Assembly (NCBI RefSeq): GCF_018128025.1
Contig: NZ_JAGSCS010000005.1
Coordinates: forward strand, 17,819 to 81,818
From: Proteiniclasticum sediminis
GTDB lineage: Bacteria; Bacillota; Clostridia; Clostridiales; Clostridiaceae
Reading direction: 5' to 3'
Length of the DNA stretch: 64,000 bases
Below the pieces are notes generated by a model. The model searched no databases. It was not told the DNA's origin and worked only from the letters and a program-made list of their open reading frames with translations. Each line of letters starts with the position of its first letter. Position 1 is the first letter of the stretch. Positions 50,438 to 58,765 of the stretch are shown here, one piece after another. Both the position numbers and the translations under genes were made by a program.

Positions 50438-51676
50438 TTAGCGCCGCCGTCCCTGGAGGTACCGGAGGCCAAAGGCTGCACTGCCCACAAAGCGAAGGAT
50501 GCCCGTGAGGATGAGGGCGGCTTCGATGCCGTAGCGGGTGAGAACCGCATTTCCCACCAAGGGGGCCACAGCCAGGGTAATGCTGGTCAAGGTGGCGTGG
50601 ATGGCCACACTGAGGGTTCGGTTGTTGTCGGGAACCACGTCCAGAAGATACCCCAGAATGGCAATGGTGGTGCCGGAGGTGAAGAAGCCGGTGAAGATCT
50701 GCATGAAGGTGAGTATGGGCAGGTTTTTGGAGAGGACATAGAGGATCGGGGTGGCCGCCATGCCGAAGGTGGCCAGGGTGGTGGCAAACCCATAGCCCAT
50801 CTTCTTCACCATGCGGCTCCAAAGCCCAAAGGTGATGACCATGAAGAAGCTGGACACGGCATTGATGATGGTGAGCCAAAGCTCATTGGCCCCCAGGTTC
50901 CGAATCTGGTAGATGCTGTAGAGGGGCCAGCCCATCTGCCATCCGAAATGGAAGAGGAGCGAGCAGATGAGAAAATTACGGAAGGCCGGGGTCTTAAAAG
51001 GGGTAAGGAGACGCTCCGACAACGCTCCGGTGAGATCGGCTTTGGCCGAGGGGATATTTCGCGGCTCCATCTTGTACATATATTGGATTTCCTTGAGTCC
51101 AATGAGGAAACTCAGCACCAAGAATCCCTGATAGAGAAGGATCAGCGTGCCGTTGTCCGTGGACAGGGAAAGGATGAAGCCCACCAGGATGGACACGGAA
51201 ATCTGGGAGATCTGGGAAAGCTGATTTCGGACGGATATGGCATCGCCTCGCTCCGAGGGGCTGAAGACGTCCCCCGTGTAGTCCTGGAGCGCTGTCACGG
51301 AGATGGACTCCGGAAAGTTCATCAGCCCGTAGATCATGACAAACACCAGGGGCTGCACGGATTTGGGAAGGAAAGGCACCGCAGCCAAGAGCAGCGGAAG
51401 GGAACGGGACAGATAGAAGAAAAGCCCCAGCATTTTCCGCTTGGACTTTCCCCGCTGAATGAGGAGGATCCCCGGAATGGTGGTGAAGATGGCCACAAAG
51501 CCCGGCAGGGCGTTGAAGAGACTGAAGTGGAGTTCAGTGCCTCCCACCCGGTCCAGGAACTTAATGGCATAGCTTCGGCTCAGGACGGAAACCATGGTGA
51601 ATAAGATTCCGTTCATCGCGTAATATTTAATGTTTTTGCTGTTTCCGAACAGCAGACTCTCAAGCTTTCTTCGCAT
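50438..51676 (-). CDS. MFS transporter
   Basis: A 412-residue major facilitator with about 12 hydrophobic segments, including MNGILFTMVSVLSRSYAIKFLD at the start and a central loop with basic residues (QRGKSKRKMLG). Start ATG 51676 with GGAG. It is divergent from the TetR-ABC operon and may be under the same repressor. No substrate is indicated. Not close in sequence to the exporter at 15916. Confidence 0.82.
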   Translation of the reverse strand: MRRKLESLLFGNSKNIKYYAMNGILFTMVSVLSRSYAIKFLDRVGGTELHFSLFNALPGFVAIFTTIPGILLIQRGKSKRKMLGLFFYLSRSLPLLLAAVPFLPKSVQPLVFVMIYGLMNFPESISVTALQDYTGDVFSPSERGDAISVRNQLSQISQISVSILVGFILSLSTDNGTLILLYQGFLVLSFLIGLKEIQYMYKMEPRNIPSAKADLTGALSERLLTPFKTPAFRNFLICSLLFHFGWQMGWPLYSIYQIRNLGANELWLTIINAVSSFFMVITFGLWSRMVKKMGYGFATTLATFGMAATPILYVLSKNLPILTFMQIFTGFFTSGTTIAILGYLLDVVPDNNRTLSVAIHATLTSITLAVAPLVGNAVLTRYGIEAALILTGILRFVGSAAFGLRYLQGRRR

Positions 51677-51800
51677 GGTGATCTCCTCGTCATGTCTTTA
51701 TCTTTCTATTATAAGCGATTTTCTCCTTTTGCAACCCTCCAATGGGGGAAAAGTCCCTGCAGAGGGGAAGATGGGGGAAAAGTGGGATGAAAGTCCCCCC

Positions 51801-51829
51801 TTGACAAGCATCGGGAAAAGGAATATATT
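51801..51829 (+). promoter_or_regulatory. Promoter of the TetR-ABC operon
   Basis: TTGACA (51801-51806), 17 bases, TATATT (51824-51829); strong consensus. Confidence 0.88.
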
Positions 51830-51844
51830 GTGACCAAGAAGTCA

Positions 51845-51862
51845 TATGACCAGGTGGTCATA
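51845..51862 (+). promoter_or_regulatory. TetR-type operator
   Basis: TATGACCA-GG-TGGTCATA, a perfect palindrome 16 bases after the -10, with a further TGACC half-site at 51831-51835. Likely site of the TetR protein encoded just downstream, which would block elongation. Confidence 0.8.
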
Positions 51863-51877
51863 AAAGGAGGGGAGGAA

Positions 51878-52507
51878 ATGCCCAAGGAAACCTTTTTCAA
51901 TCTGCCGGAGGAGAAACGGGAGAAGATCATGGCGGAGGTGGTTCGGGAGTTTCGGGATTACCGTTATGACGAAGCCAGCATCAACCGCATCGTCCAGCGC
52001 AGCGGCATTGCCAAGGGGAGCTTCTACCAGTATTTCGAGAACAAGGAGGATGTGTATTTTTATCTGCTGGCCCTCATCGGGGAGAAGAAGATGGAGAATA
52101 TCTCCCCCGCTTTGAAAAATCCCGGCAGTTTGGATTTTTTCAGTTTGCTGAAGGAAATCTATCGGGCAGGGATCGAGTTTGGGCTGAATCATCCCGATTA
52201 TCTGGAGATCGGAAACAAGATGATGCGGGAGACATCCGGGACCATCTGGCCCAAAATTCTGGAGAAGTTTGGCCCCCAGGGACAGGATGCCTATCTGGGG
52301 ATCCTGCAAAGGGCCCAGAATAATGGCGAGATCCGGAAGGATCTGGATCTTCGGCTTTTGGCGCGGATGATGATCAGTATGCAGATGACCCTCATGGAGC
52401 ACTATTTTGAGAACCACGGGGATAAAGGATATTCCCTGGACATCCTGGAGGAACTGGACCAATTTTTCGTGATCCTGAAAACGGGGATCGCAGGAGGTAA
52501 GCCATGA
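51878..52507 (+). CDS. TetR-family repressor
   Basis: A 209-residue regulator with a TetR HTH (YDEASINRIVQRSGIAKGSFYQYFENKEDVYFYLL, about 25-60) and a helical ligand domain. ATG 51878 follows GGAGG; the palindrome at 51845 lies in the leader. Heads the operon of an ABC exporter, with the ATPase gene overlapping its stop by 4 bases, so it most likely senses the exporter's substrate. Confidence 0.93.
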   Translation: MPKETFFNLPEEKREKIMAEVVREFRDYRYDEASINRIVQRSGIAKGSFYQYFENKEDVYFYLLALIGEKKMENISPALKNPGSLDFFSLLKEIYRAGIEFGLNHPDYLEIGNKMMRETSGTIWPKILEKFGPQGQDAYLGILQRAQNNGEIRKDLDLRLLARMMISMQMTLMEHYFENHGDKGYSLDILEELDQFFVILKTGIAGGKP

Positions 52508-53358
52508 TAAACGTAGAGCATCTTAACTACTCCTACGCCCATAACAGCCAGTATGCATTAAAGGATGTGAGCTTCCACATCGAGAAGGGCGAAGTCTTCG
52601 GATTCTTAGGTCCTTCCGGTGCAGGGAAATCCACCACCCAGGGCATCCTCACGGGGCTTTTGCCCATCCAGGAAGGAGAGGGGACTGTGGCGGGTGTAGA
52701 CCTTCGGCATATTTCCCGGGATATTTTCAATAAAATCGGGGTCTCCTTCGAACAGTCCAATGTCTATGGCAAACTGACGGCCCTGGAGAATCTGGAATTT
52801 TACCGGAAGCTCTTCGATGGACCCACCATGGAGCCTTTGGAGCTTTTAAAAATGGTGGGGCTGGATCAGGTGAAGAACAAACGGGCCAGCACCTTTTCCA
52901 AGGGAATGAAGCACCGGCTGACCTTTGCCCGGAGCATGCTGAACTATCCCGAAATCTGGTTTTTGGATGAACCCACCACGGGACTGGATCCCGGCATTGC
53001 CAGCACCATCAAGGACATCATCAAGCAGAAGAATCAGGAAGGGGCCACGGTGTTTCTCACCACCCACAACATGTTCATTGCCGATGAACTGTGCCATCGG
53101 GTGGGCTTCATTGTGGACGGTGTCCTGAAAGTGGTGGACAGTCCCCGAAACCTCAAGCTGAAGTACGGTCAGCCCATGGTGGAGGTGGAGTACGGGGATA
53201 ACGGCCAGCTCCTCACCGCTTCGCTTTCTTTGGAGGAGGAGTCGGACAAGGAAAAGCTCACCGGGCTGATCCAGGGGGGAAAGATCCAGCGCATGCACAC
53301 CAAGGAACCCACGTTGGAGGAGATCTTCATCCGGCTCACCGGAAGGGGGCTGGAGTAG
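52504..53358 (+). CDS. ABC exporter ATP-binding protein
   Basis: A 284-residue ATPase with Walker A GPSGAGKST, signature FSKGMKHRLTFARSM (replacing LSGGQ, usual in ABC-2 exporters), and Walker B IWFLDEPTTGLD. A C-terminal extension of about 60 residues follows. ABC-2-type permeases are encoded directly after it. ATG overlaps the TetR stop by 4 bases. Probable drug or lipid exporter. Confidence 0.92.
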   Translation: MINVEHLNYSYAHNSQYALKDVSFHIEKGEVFGFLGPSGAGKSTTQGILTGLLPIQEGEGTVAGVDLRHISRDIFNKIGVSFEQSNVYGKLTALENLEFYRKLFDGPTMEPLELLKMVGLDQVKNKRASTFSKGMKHRLTFARSMLNYPEIWFLDEPTTGLDPGIASTIKDIIKQKNQEGATVFLTTHNMFIADELCHRVGFIVDGVLKVVDSPRNLKLKYGQPMVEVEYGDNGQLLTASLSLEEESDKEKLTGLIQGGKIQRMHTKEPTLEEIFIRLTGRGLE

Positions 53359-54393
53359 ATGAAACTCTGGATCACATTCCTTCGAGATCTGAAGGTGTCC
53401 TACCGGACATTCTATGTCTACATTGAGTTCGTCATGGCCCTTCTGGTGGTGGCGGTGCTTCTCTTTGTGGTTCCCGAGACCAGCAATGCAAAAATCCCTT
53501 TCTTTCTTCATCTGGGTCCAGGGGTTTCCCAGGAAATGGTCCTGGACTCCATGGGGAAGAATGAGGAGACCGAGATTGCCCTGGTGGATTCCCGGGAGGC
53601 CGTGATAGAGGCCCTGGAGAAGGACCGATCCGCCCAGGGGGCAGAGATTCTTCTAACGGGGCAAACCCTGGGATATGAGCTCATTCTCCAGGGCTATGAG
53701 GGGGATAAGGTCAAAAACATGCTCCAAAGCGCTTTGGAGGAGGGGCTGAAAACTGCCCTACCCGGCTATGAGGATGTGACGGTGGTGGAGGTTCTGGAAC
53801 CCAACTCCGAAAGACTCCCGGGCCGAATCAGTTTTCTGCCCATGTATCTCCTCCTGAACTCCTCCTTCATGGGCCTCTTCATTGTGGCGGCTTATGTGTT
53901 TATGGACAAGGAGGAGGGCACCATCAAAGCCCTCACCGTGACGCCGGTCACGGTGAGGGACTATCTCCTGGCTAAGGTCCTGGTGATGCTGTTTACGGGG
54001 CTTCTGACGGGGCTCCTGGTTACGGTTCTGGTGGCGGGCGGAAAACCGCATTATGGCTATCTGCTTCTACTGCTCACCGTGACCAATCTCTTCGGGACGG
54101 CCCTGGGGCTCTACATCGCCAGCTTCTATGACTCCATCATTAAGTCCATGGGGGCCCTCTACATCGTCATCATGGTGCTGGCCTTCGCCGGAGTTTCCTA
54201 CTATATGCCATCCTTCACGCCACTGATCATTCGGATCCTGCCGTCGTACCCCATGCTTTTCGCTTTCCGGGAAGCCTTCCTAAATGAGCCCCATGGGGCG
54301 TACATTCTGCAAACCAGTGGTTTCTTCTTCATCCTAAGCGTCGGGATCTTTTTCCTGGCGGCTCAGCGATACAAGAAGACCCTGACGATCTAA
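53359..54393 (+). CDS. ABC-2 type permease, subunit 1
   Basis: A 344-residue ABC-2 permease: one membrane segment at the N-terminus (VMALLVVAVLLFVVPE), a large extracellular loop (about 35-155) and five or six C-terminal segments. It starts immediately after the ATPase stop. Pairs with the second permease at 54408, giving a heterodimer. Substrate unknown. Confidence 0.87.
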   Translation: MKLWITFLRDLKVSYRTFYVYIEFVMALLVVAVLLFVVPETSNAKIPFFLHLGPGVSQEMVLDSMGKNEETEIALVDSREAVIEALEKDRSAQGAEILLTGQTLGYELILQGYEGDKVKNMLQSALEEGLKTALPGYEDVTVVEVLEPNSERLPGRISFLPMYLLLNSSFMGLFIVAAYVFMDKEEGTIKALTVTPVTVRDYLLAKVLVMLFTGLLTGLLVTVLVAGGKPHYGYLLLLLTVTNLFGTALGLYIASFYDSIIKSMGALYIVIMVLAFAGVSYYMPSFTPLIIRILPSYPMLFAFREAFLNEPHGAYILQTSGFFFILSVGIFFLAAQRYKKTLTI

Positions 54394-54407
54394 GGGGGGG
54401 ATGACCG

Positions 54408-55406
54408 ATGAAAAAAATCTGGGCAATTCTTCGGCGAGATCTTACGGCGGACCAGCGGGATGCCATGATCGTGTATATCCTGGTGATCCCCTTTGTCATC
54501 GCGCTGCTCTTAAACCTCCTCACCAGCTCCGTCACCAATGCCACCCTCCATGTGGCGGTGGAAGAGACGGTGGGCGCGGATATGATGAATACCTTGAAAA
54601 ACTATGCCCAGGTGGAAACCGTTGCCACCCGGGAAGCCTTAAGGGAACGGATCAGCCGGCTGGATGATGTCTATGGCGTGGAAAAAACCGCTGAGGGGTA
54701 TAAAATTCTTCGCCAGGGCAATGAGCAGCTGGACATGACAGAGCTCTTAAAGATTCTTCTCAATGCTCCGGCAAATGCCGAGCTCCCGTCCCCCCTCACG
54801 GTGAAAATCAGTGATGTGGGCTGGAAACTTTCCCCCATCAAGCAGTATGGCGGAAATCTCCTCTGTGTCTTCATCTCCGTCTTCGGGGCCATGGTGATCC
54901 TGATTAACCTGGTGGAGGAGAAGCAGGAGAACACCCTGGCGGCCATGAATGTGACGCCGGTGCGCCGATGGCAGTATGTGACGGGAAAAGCGATTCTCGG
55001 CTTTGTCCTGCCCATCCTCCATGGCCTGGGGATTCTGCTCATCCTGAATTACGGCAAGGTCAACTATCTCCAGGCGGCCCTGGTCATCTTCGCCATCGCC
55101 CTTACCAGCGTCACCGTGGGCTTTGCCATCGGGGTAGAGACGGACAATATCCTGGGAGCCATTTCCGGGATGAAGATGATGTTTGTCCCTATCCTGGGAT
55201 CGGTCTTTGGCGCCATCTACCTTAAGGAAAGCCTCCAGGTGCTTCTTTACTGGTCGCCCTTTTACTGGGCCTTCAAGATCCTGGACAAGATCATCCTGCA
55301 AACGGCCACTTGGCCAGAGGTCTTCTCCGCTGTGGGAATTATTGTCGCACTGTCGGCAGCGGTGATGCTGCTGCTTTTGAAAAAAATCAGGCGCGGCCTG
55401 AATTAA
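54408..55406 (+). CDS. ABC-2 type permease, subunit 2
   Basis: A 332-residue ABC-2 permease with the same plan: N-terminal segment (VYILVIPFVIALLLNLLT), extracellular loop (about 45-150) and six C-terminal segments, including ...VEEKQENTLAAMNVTPVRRW, the motif of the cytoplasmic coupling region. Follows subunit 1 by 14 bases. Works with it and the ATPase. Confidence 0.87.
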   Translation: MKKIWAILRRDLTADQRDAMIVYILVIPFVIALLLNLLTSSVTNATLHVAVEETVGADMMNTLKNYAQVETVATREALRERISRLDDVYGVEKTAEGYKILRQGNEQLDMTELLKILLNAPANAELPSPLTVKISDVGWKLSPIKQYGGNLLCVFISVFGAMVILINLVEEKQENTLAAMNVTPVRRWQYVTGKAILGFVLPILHGLGILLILNYGKVNYLQAALVIFAIALTSVTVGFAIGVETDNILGAISGMKMMFVPILGSVFGAIYLKESLQVLLYWSPFYWAFKILDKIILQTATWPEVFSAVGIIVALSAAVMLLLLKKIRRGLN

Positions 55407-55419
55407 AGGGGGAAGAAAC

Positions 55420-55626
55420 ATGAACGGTTGGGCACTTTTAGGAATAATTTTGATTCTCTATGCTGCGGTGCTGGTGTATTTTGCCGTGAAGAAACCCGAA
55501 GCCATTTGGAATATGGCGAAGATCAGGCTCTTTCGGAAGGTGCTGGGAGAACAGGGCACCGTGATCTTCTTCTACGTCTTTGCCGTCCTTTGCGCCGGCG
55601 TGGGCTTTTGGCTTCTTCTTCGCTAG
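55420..55626 (+). CDS. Small two-segment membrane protein at the end of the exporter operon
   Basis: A 68-residue protein with two hydrophobic segments (about 5-21 and 47-66) and a basic loop KKPEAIWNMAKIRLFRK. The start follows GGGGGAAG with 8-base spacing. Its place 13 bases after the exporter suggests it is a small accessory subunit. Family not recognised. Confidence 0.62.
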   Translation: MNGWALLGIILILYAAVLVYFAVKKPEAIWNMAKIRLFRKVLGEQGTVIFFYVFAVLCAGVGFWLLLR

Positions 55627-55642
55627 CCTTTCTTTAAAAAAT

Positions 55643-55676
55643 AAATGTCCGAAGCGCGAGCTTCGGACATTTTCTT
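55643..55676. terminator. Bidirectional terminator
   Basis: AATGTCCGAAGC-GCGA-GCTTCGGACATT, followed by TTCTTC; between the exporter operon and the convergent queT-like gene. Confidence 0.9.
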
Positions 55677-55679
55677 CTC

Positions 55680-56168
55680 TTAGTTGAATCGGATTTTTTC
55701 CACCAGCCGGGGATCCTTAAGAATCCGCTGGAAGAGGACATAGCCCACCAGGGAAACCACTACAAATTCGCCCAGGAACACCTGGAAAATCGAGAGGAGC
55801 AGGGGGAGCTGAAGAAACTTGTAGAGCACAAAGCCAATGACGAGGCCATTGACGATGGCCGGCCAAAGAGTAGCCACAAAAAGATTCTTCGTCTTGATGA
55901 TGAATAGACCGGTGAGCAGCGTGGCTGCTGTGCCGAAGACAATGTCCACCAGACCCAGGGGGCTGGCTAAGTTGGACAGCAACGTACCGACGACCAGGGC
56001 ATAGATGTACCTATGATCCAGGAAGATGAGCAGGACCAGGATCTCGGAGATCCGGAACTGGATGTTGAGATAACTGAAGGGGAAAAGAACCGTAGTGACC
56101 ACATATATGGCAGCGACGATGGCTGATTTGACCAGAAACTCCGTTTTGTTTAAGTTCTTAAAATCCAT
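55680..56168 (-). CDS. queT: QueT-family membrane protein (ECF substrate-binding component)
   Basis: A 162-residue membrane protein with six segments. The QueT pattern is clear: NIQFRISEILVLLIF, LDHRYIYALVVGTLLSNLASP and GLVDIVFGTAATLLTG. QueT homologues are S components that import queuosine precursors (preQ0/preQ1 or queuine) with a shared ECF module encoded elsewhere. Start ATG 56168 with GTGAGG. I did not find a preQ1 riboswitch in the leader, only an extended -10 (TGCTATAAT, minus strand, to 56204) close to the gene. Confidence 0.87.
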   Translation of the reverse strand: MDFKNLNKTEFLVKSAIVAAIYVVTTVLFPFSYLNIQFRISEILVLLIFLDHRYIYALVVGTLLSNLASPLGLVDIVFGTAATLLTGLFIIKTKNLFVATLWPAIVNGLVIGFVLYKFLQLPLLLSIFQVFLGEFVVVSLVGYVLFQRILKDPRLVEKIRFN

Positions 56169-56195
56169 GTTTTTCCTCACTTTACGAATAAAATA

Positions 56196-56260
56196 CCTCG
56201 GTAATTATAGCACAGTCCCTAGGACTTTGCACAGGTTCTGAAAAAAGTTGTTCACCGAGG
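56196..56260 (-). promoter_or_regulatory. queT promoter region with repeats
   Basis: Minus-strand extended -10 (TGCTATAAT, -10 at 56209-56204). CCTCGGT (56196-56202) and ACCGAGG (56254-56260) form a long-range inverted repeat around it, and AGTCC-CTA-GGACT (56214-56226) lies between. These may be regulatory or coincidental. Confidence 0.4.
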
Positions 56261-56428
56261 AAATGGACGAAAGGAAGAGCAGTCAGGGAAACGGGATCCC
56301 CAGCCTAGGGGGAAAGGACGGAAAAAGGAGAGGACGAAGACGCCGCTCTCCCGAGGTGGGGGAGGATCTGGGTCTTCGTCCCTGGATCATGGAATATTCT
56401 TTAAGGGATTCAAAGGAGAGAGTATGGG

Positions 56429-57481
56429 CTATTTGCTGAGCTTTTTCTTCATCAGGCCTGCACCCGCCAGGGTCAGGAAACCGGCCAGGGCGAAGGGGAG
56501 AAGGCCTGCATCGCCGGTTTTGGGGATCACCGGATTGGGGGTGACGTCCTGGTAAACAAAGTTTGAAGGGACTAGCACCGTATCGATGACGTGGACCACG
56601 CCATTGCCGGCTTTCAGGTCTGCCGTGGTGACCGTGGAGGTGTTGATCTTCACGCCGCTGGTGAGATCAACCTTAATTTTCTCGCCATTCAATGTAGCAG
56701 CTTCCAGGCCGTTGGAGAGATCCGTGCTGAGAATGTTGCCGGGAACCACATGGTAGAGAAGAACTTTGGCCAGATCCGGCTGGAGGAGAAGCTCAGAGGC
56801 GGTAATATTCAGGTCCTTCAGAAGCTTTTCAAAAGCCGCGTTGGTGGGGGCAAAGACGGTGAAGGGGCCGGTGCCTTTCAGGGCATCCACCAGGTTGGCC
56901 TTTTGCAGCGCAGCCACCAGGATGCTGAAGTTGTCACTGGAGAGGGCAATGTCCACTACCGTGGCGGGGACTTCCGGGGCGGGTTCCAGTTTGAAGCTGG
57001 CCGGAACCAGAACGGTGTCGATGACATGGATGACGCCGTTGGTGGCAGCCACATCCGGGGTGACCACATTGGAAGTGTTGATCTTTACGCCATCGGTGAG
57101 GTCCACTTTAATGGTTTCGCCCTGGAGGGTAGCCGGGGTCATGCCGTTGGTCAGATCAGTGCTCATGACTTTTCCGGATACCACGTGATACAGGAGCACT
57201 TCTTTTAGCTGGGGATGATTAAGAAGTTCCTCGGCGGTGATGTCCAGCTGGGTGAGGAGCTTGGTGAAGGCTGCATCGGTGGGGGCAAAGACGGTGAAGG
57301 GACCTTCGCCTTGAAGGGCGCCCACCAGTTCCGCTTTTTGCAGCGCAGCCACGAGGGTGGTAAAGCTGCCGTTCTTGCTGGCCACATCGACGATGTCGCC
57401 GTCAGCGGCATAGACGAGGATTCCGGAGAAAAGGGTCAGGGATAGAAGAGCACTGGATATCAGTTTGAATAGTTTTTTCAT
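56429..57481 (-). CDS. Two-domain fasciclin (FAS1) surface protein with sorting signal
   Basis: A 350-residue exported protein: signal peptide (about 1-26, LISSALLSLTLFSGILVYAA), two fasciclin domains (about 28-165 and 170-312), each with the FAS1 motifs FTVFAPTDAAF / FTVFAPTNAAF and NGVIHVIDTVLVP / NGVVHVIDTVLVP, and a C-terminal sorting signal: IPKTG at 319-323, hydrophobic segment and a KKKLSK tail. IPKTG differs from LPxTG in its first residue. FAS1 domains mediate adhesion. Start 57481 follows AGGAGG by 8 bases. Class B sortase is encoded divergently next door, which is likely its anchoring enzyme. Confidence 0.9.
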   Translation of the reverse strand: MKKLFKLISSALLSLTLFSGILVYAADGDIVDVASKNGSFTTLVAALQKAELVGALQGEGPFTVFAPTDAAFTKLLTQLDITAEELLNHPQLKEVLLYHVVSGKVMSTDLTNGMTPATLQGETIKVDLTDGVKINTSNVVTPDVAATNGVIHVIDTVLVPASFKLEPAPEVPATVVDIALSSDNFSILVAALQKANLVDALKGTGPFTVFAPTNAAFEKLLKDLNITASELLLQPDLAKVLLYHVVPGNILSTDLSNGLEAATLNGEKIKVDLTSGVKINTSTVTTADLKAGNGVVHVIDTVLVPSNFVYQDVTPNPVIPKTGDAGLLPFALAGFLTLAGAGLMKKKLSK

Positions 57482-57828
57482 TATGGGTTCCTCCTAGTTT
57501 TTTCATGGTCGAGACCAAAGGGTAACGGAAGTCGGGATCATGACTCTTTTGCAAAGGGGATTTCTCCTGGGGGAGAGGACAATTCCCATGGTTTCATTTC
57601 GTTTCGTGTTGTTTTTGTTTTCGTGACTTGATCATATGACATTTTGAAGTATTGAGCATCATTTTCAATTAGAATATTACAAAATGTGTTAAATCGATAA
57701 TTTTCGTTTTCGCAACTCGAAACGTGATATATCCTTAAGACAGAAGAAAAGGACAGGACCCCTTGCGGTTCAAGAAAACCGAGAGTTCGGGCCTTGTCCT
57801 GAGGAACACTGATGAAGGAGTTGATCCC
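57482..57828. other. Intergenic region between FAS1 protein and sortase
   Basis: 347 bases with no gene. It carries the srtB promoter and Fur-like box (57652-57680), AT-rich sequence around 57600-57740, and on the FAS1 side a G/C-rich block (57545-57600). I recognise no riboswitch. Confidence 0.55.
57652..57680 (+). promoter_or_regulatory. Sortase promoter with overlapping Fur-like site
   Basis: TTGAGC (57652-57657), 17 bases, TATTAC (57675-57680). Overlapping it, TGAGCATCATTTTCA (57653-57667) is an imperfect 7-1-7 repeat (5 of 7 pairs), matching 13 of 15 bases of the pncB site when read on the minus strand. Confidence 0.5.
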
Positions 57829-58689
57829 GTGAAGATCCCAAAATCCCTCCCCATGTGGGGGCTAAATATCCTCATGGCTCTGGGCGGACTGATCCTCCTG
57901 GCCACGGCGGCGGAAGCCTGGCAGCGGCAGCAGGCGGTGAAAGAGTATGAAGAACTGGCCAGGATCCGGCAGGAGGATTTGTGGTTTCTGCCGGAACCAT
58001 CTCCTCCGGCAGAAACTCCGGAGGAGACGCCGGCTGGGGAAGCTGCTCCAGGTAAGGATGAGGAAGAGTTTTCCCTGCAGCCCAATCCCCAGGCCTCCTT
58101 CCTTGTGCGAAATCCGGATTTTGCCGGCTGGCTCACCGTCCCGGGAACCAACATCGACTATCCCTATGTGCGAAGCCGGGATAATGCGGAGTACCTGAAC
58201 CTAAGCTTTGACCGGAAACCCTCTGCCCTGGGAACCATCTTCATGGATTACCGGAATCTGGGGGGCTTTACGGACCGCCATCTCATTCTCTATGGGCATA
58301 ATTCGAAGAATGGCACCATGTTCCATGAACTGGTGAAGTTCCATGAGGAGGAGTTTCTGAAAGCCCACGGGGAGATCCAGATCTCGGATCTCTACACTCA
58401 GAAGACCTATCGCGTGATTTCCGTTTATGAGATCTCCGCCAATGACTATACCCTGCCCGTGGACTTTTCCGCTCCCCCGGTCTTTGCTGCATACCTGGCG
58501 GACCTCCTTCAGCGGTCCCTTCACCCGTTGGAGGGAAAGCTTCCGCCGGATGCGAAGCTTCTGACCCTGGTCACCTGCAGCTATGGGGTGAATAACGGCC
58601 GTACCATCGTCCATGCCGTGGAAGTGGGCTCCACCGTTACCCCCCATCCCCCCGGTCTTCCGGGGACAAAGGGGCAGGATCGTCCTTAA
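57829..58689 (+). CDS. srtB: Class B sortase
   Basis: A 286-residue membrane transpeptidase. An N-terminal membrane segment (about 10-28) is followed by a Pro/Glu linker and the sortase domain. Active site: His157 in YGHNS, Cys250 in LVTCSYG and Arg258 in NNGRTIV, with FAGWLTVPGTNIDYPYVR being the class B signature. It probably anchors the IPKTG-ended FAS1 protein to peptidoglycan. Start GTG 57829, 8 bases after AAGGAG; the in-frame TTG at 57763 has no site. Ends at a terminator at 58707. Confidence 0.9.
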   Translation: MKIPKSLPMWGLNILMALGGLILLATAAEAWQRQQAVKEYEELARIRQEDLWFLPEPSPPAETPEETPAGEAAPGKDEEEFSLQPNPQASFLVRNPDFAGWLTVPGTNIDYPYVRSRDNAEYLNLSFDRKPSALGTIFMDYRNLGGFTDRHLILYGHNSKNGTMFHELVKFHEEEFLKAHGEIQISDLYTQKTYRVISVYEISANDYTLPVDFSAPPVFAAYLADLLQRSLHPLEGKLPPDAKLLTLVTCSYGVNNGRTIVHAVEVGSTVTPHPPGLPGTKGQDRP

Positions 58690-58706
58690 CAGTTTATGAA
58701 GACAAC

Positions 58707-58745
58707 AAAAAGCCGGACTTCAGGCTACGCCTAGAGTCCGGCTTT
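58707..58745. terminator. Bidirectional terminator
   Basis: AAAGCCGGACT pairs exactly with AGTCCGGCTTT around a 15-base loop, between convergent srtB and pncB. Confidence 0.85.
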
Positions 58746-58765
58746 GACATGGGTTTATTTTACGT

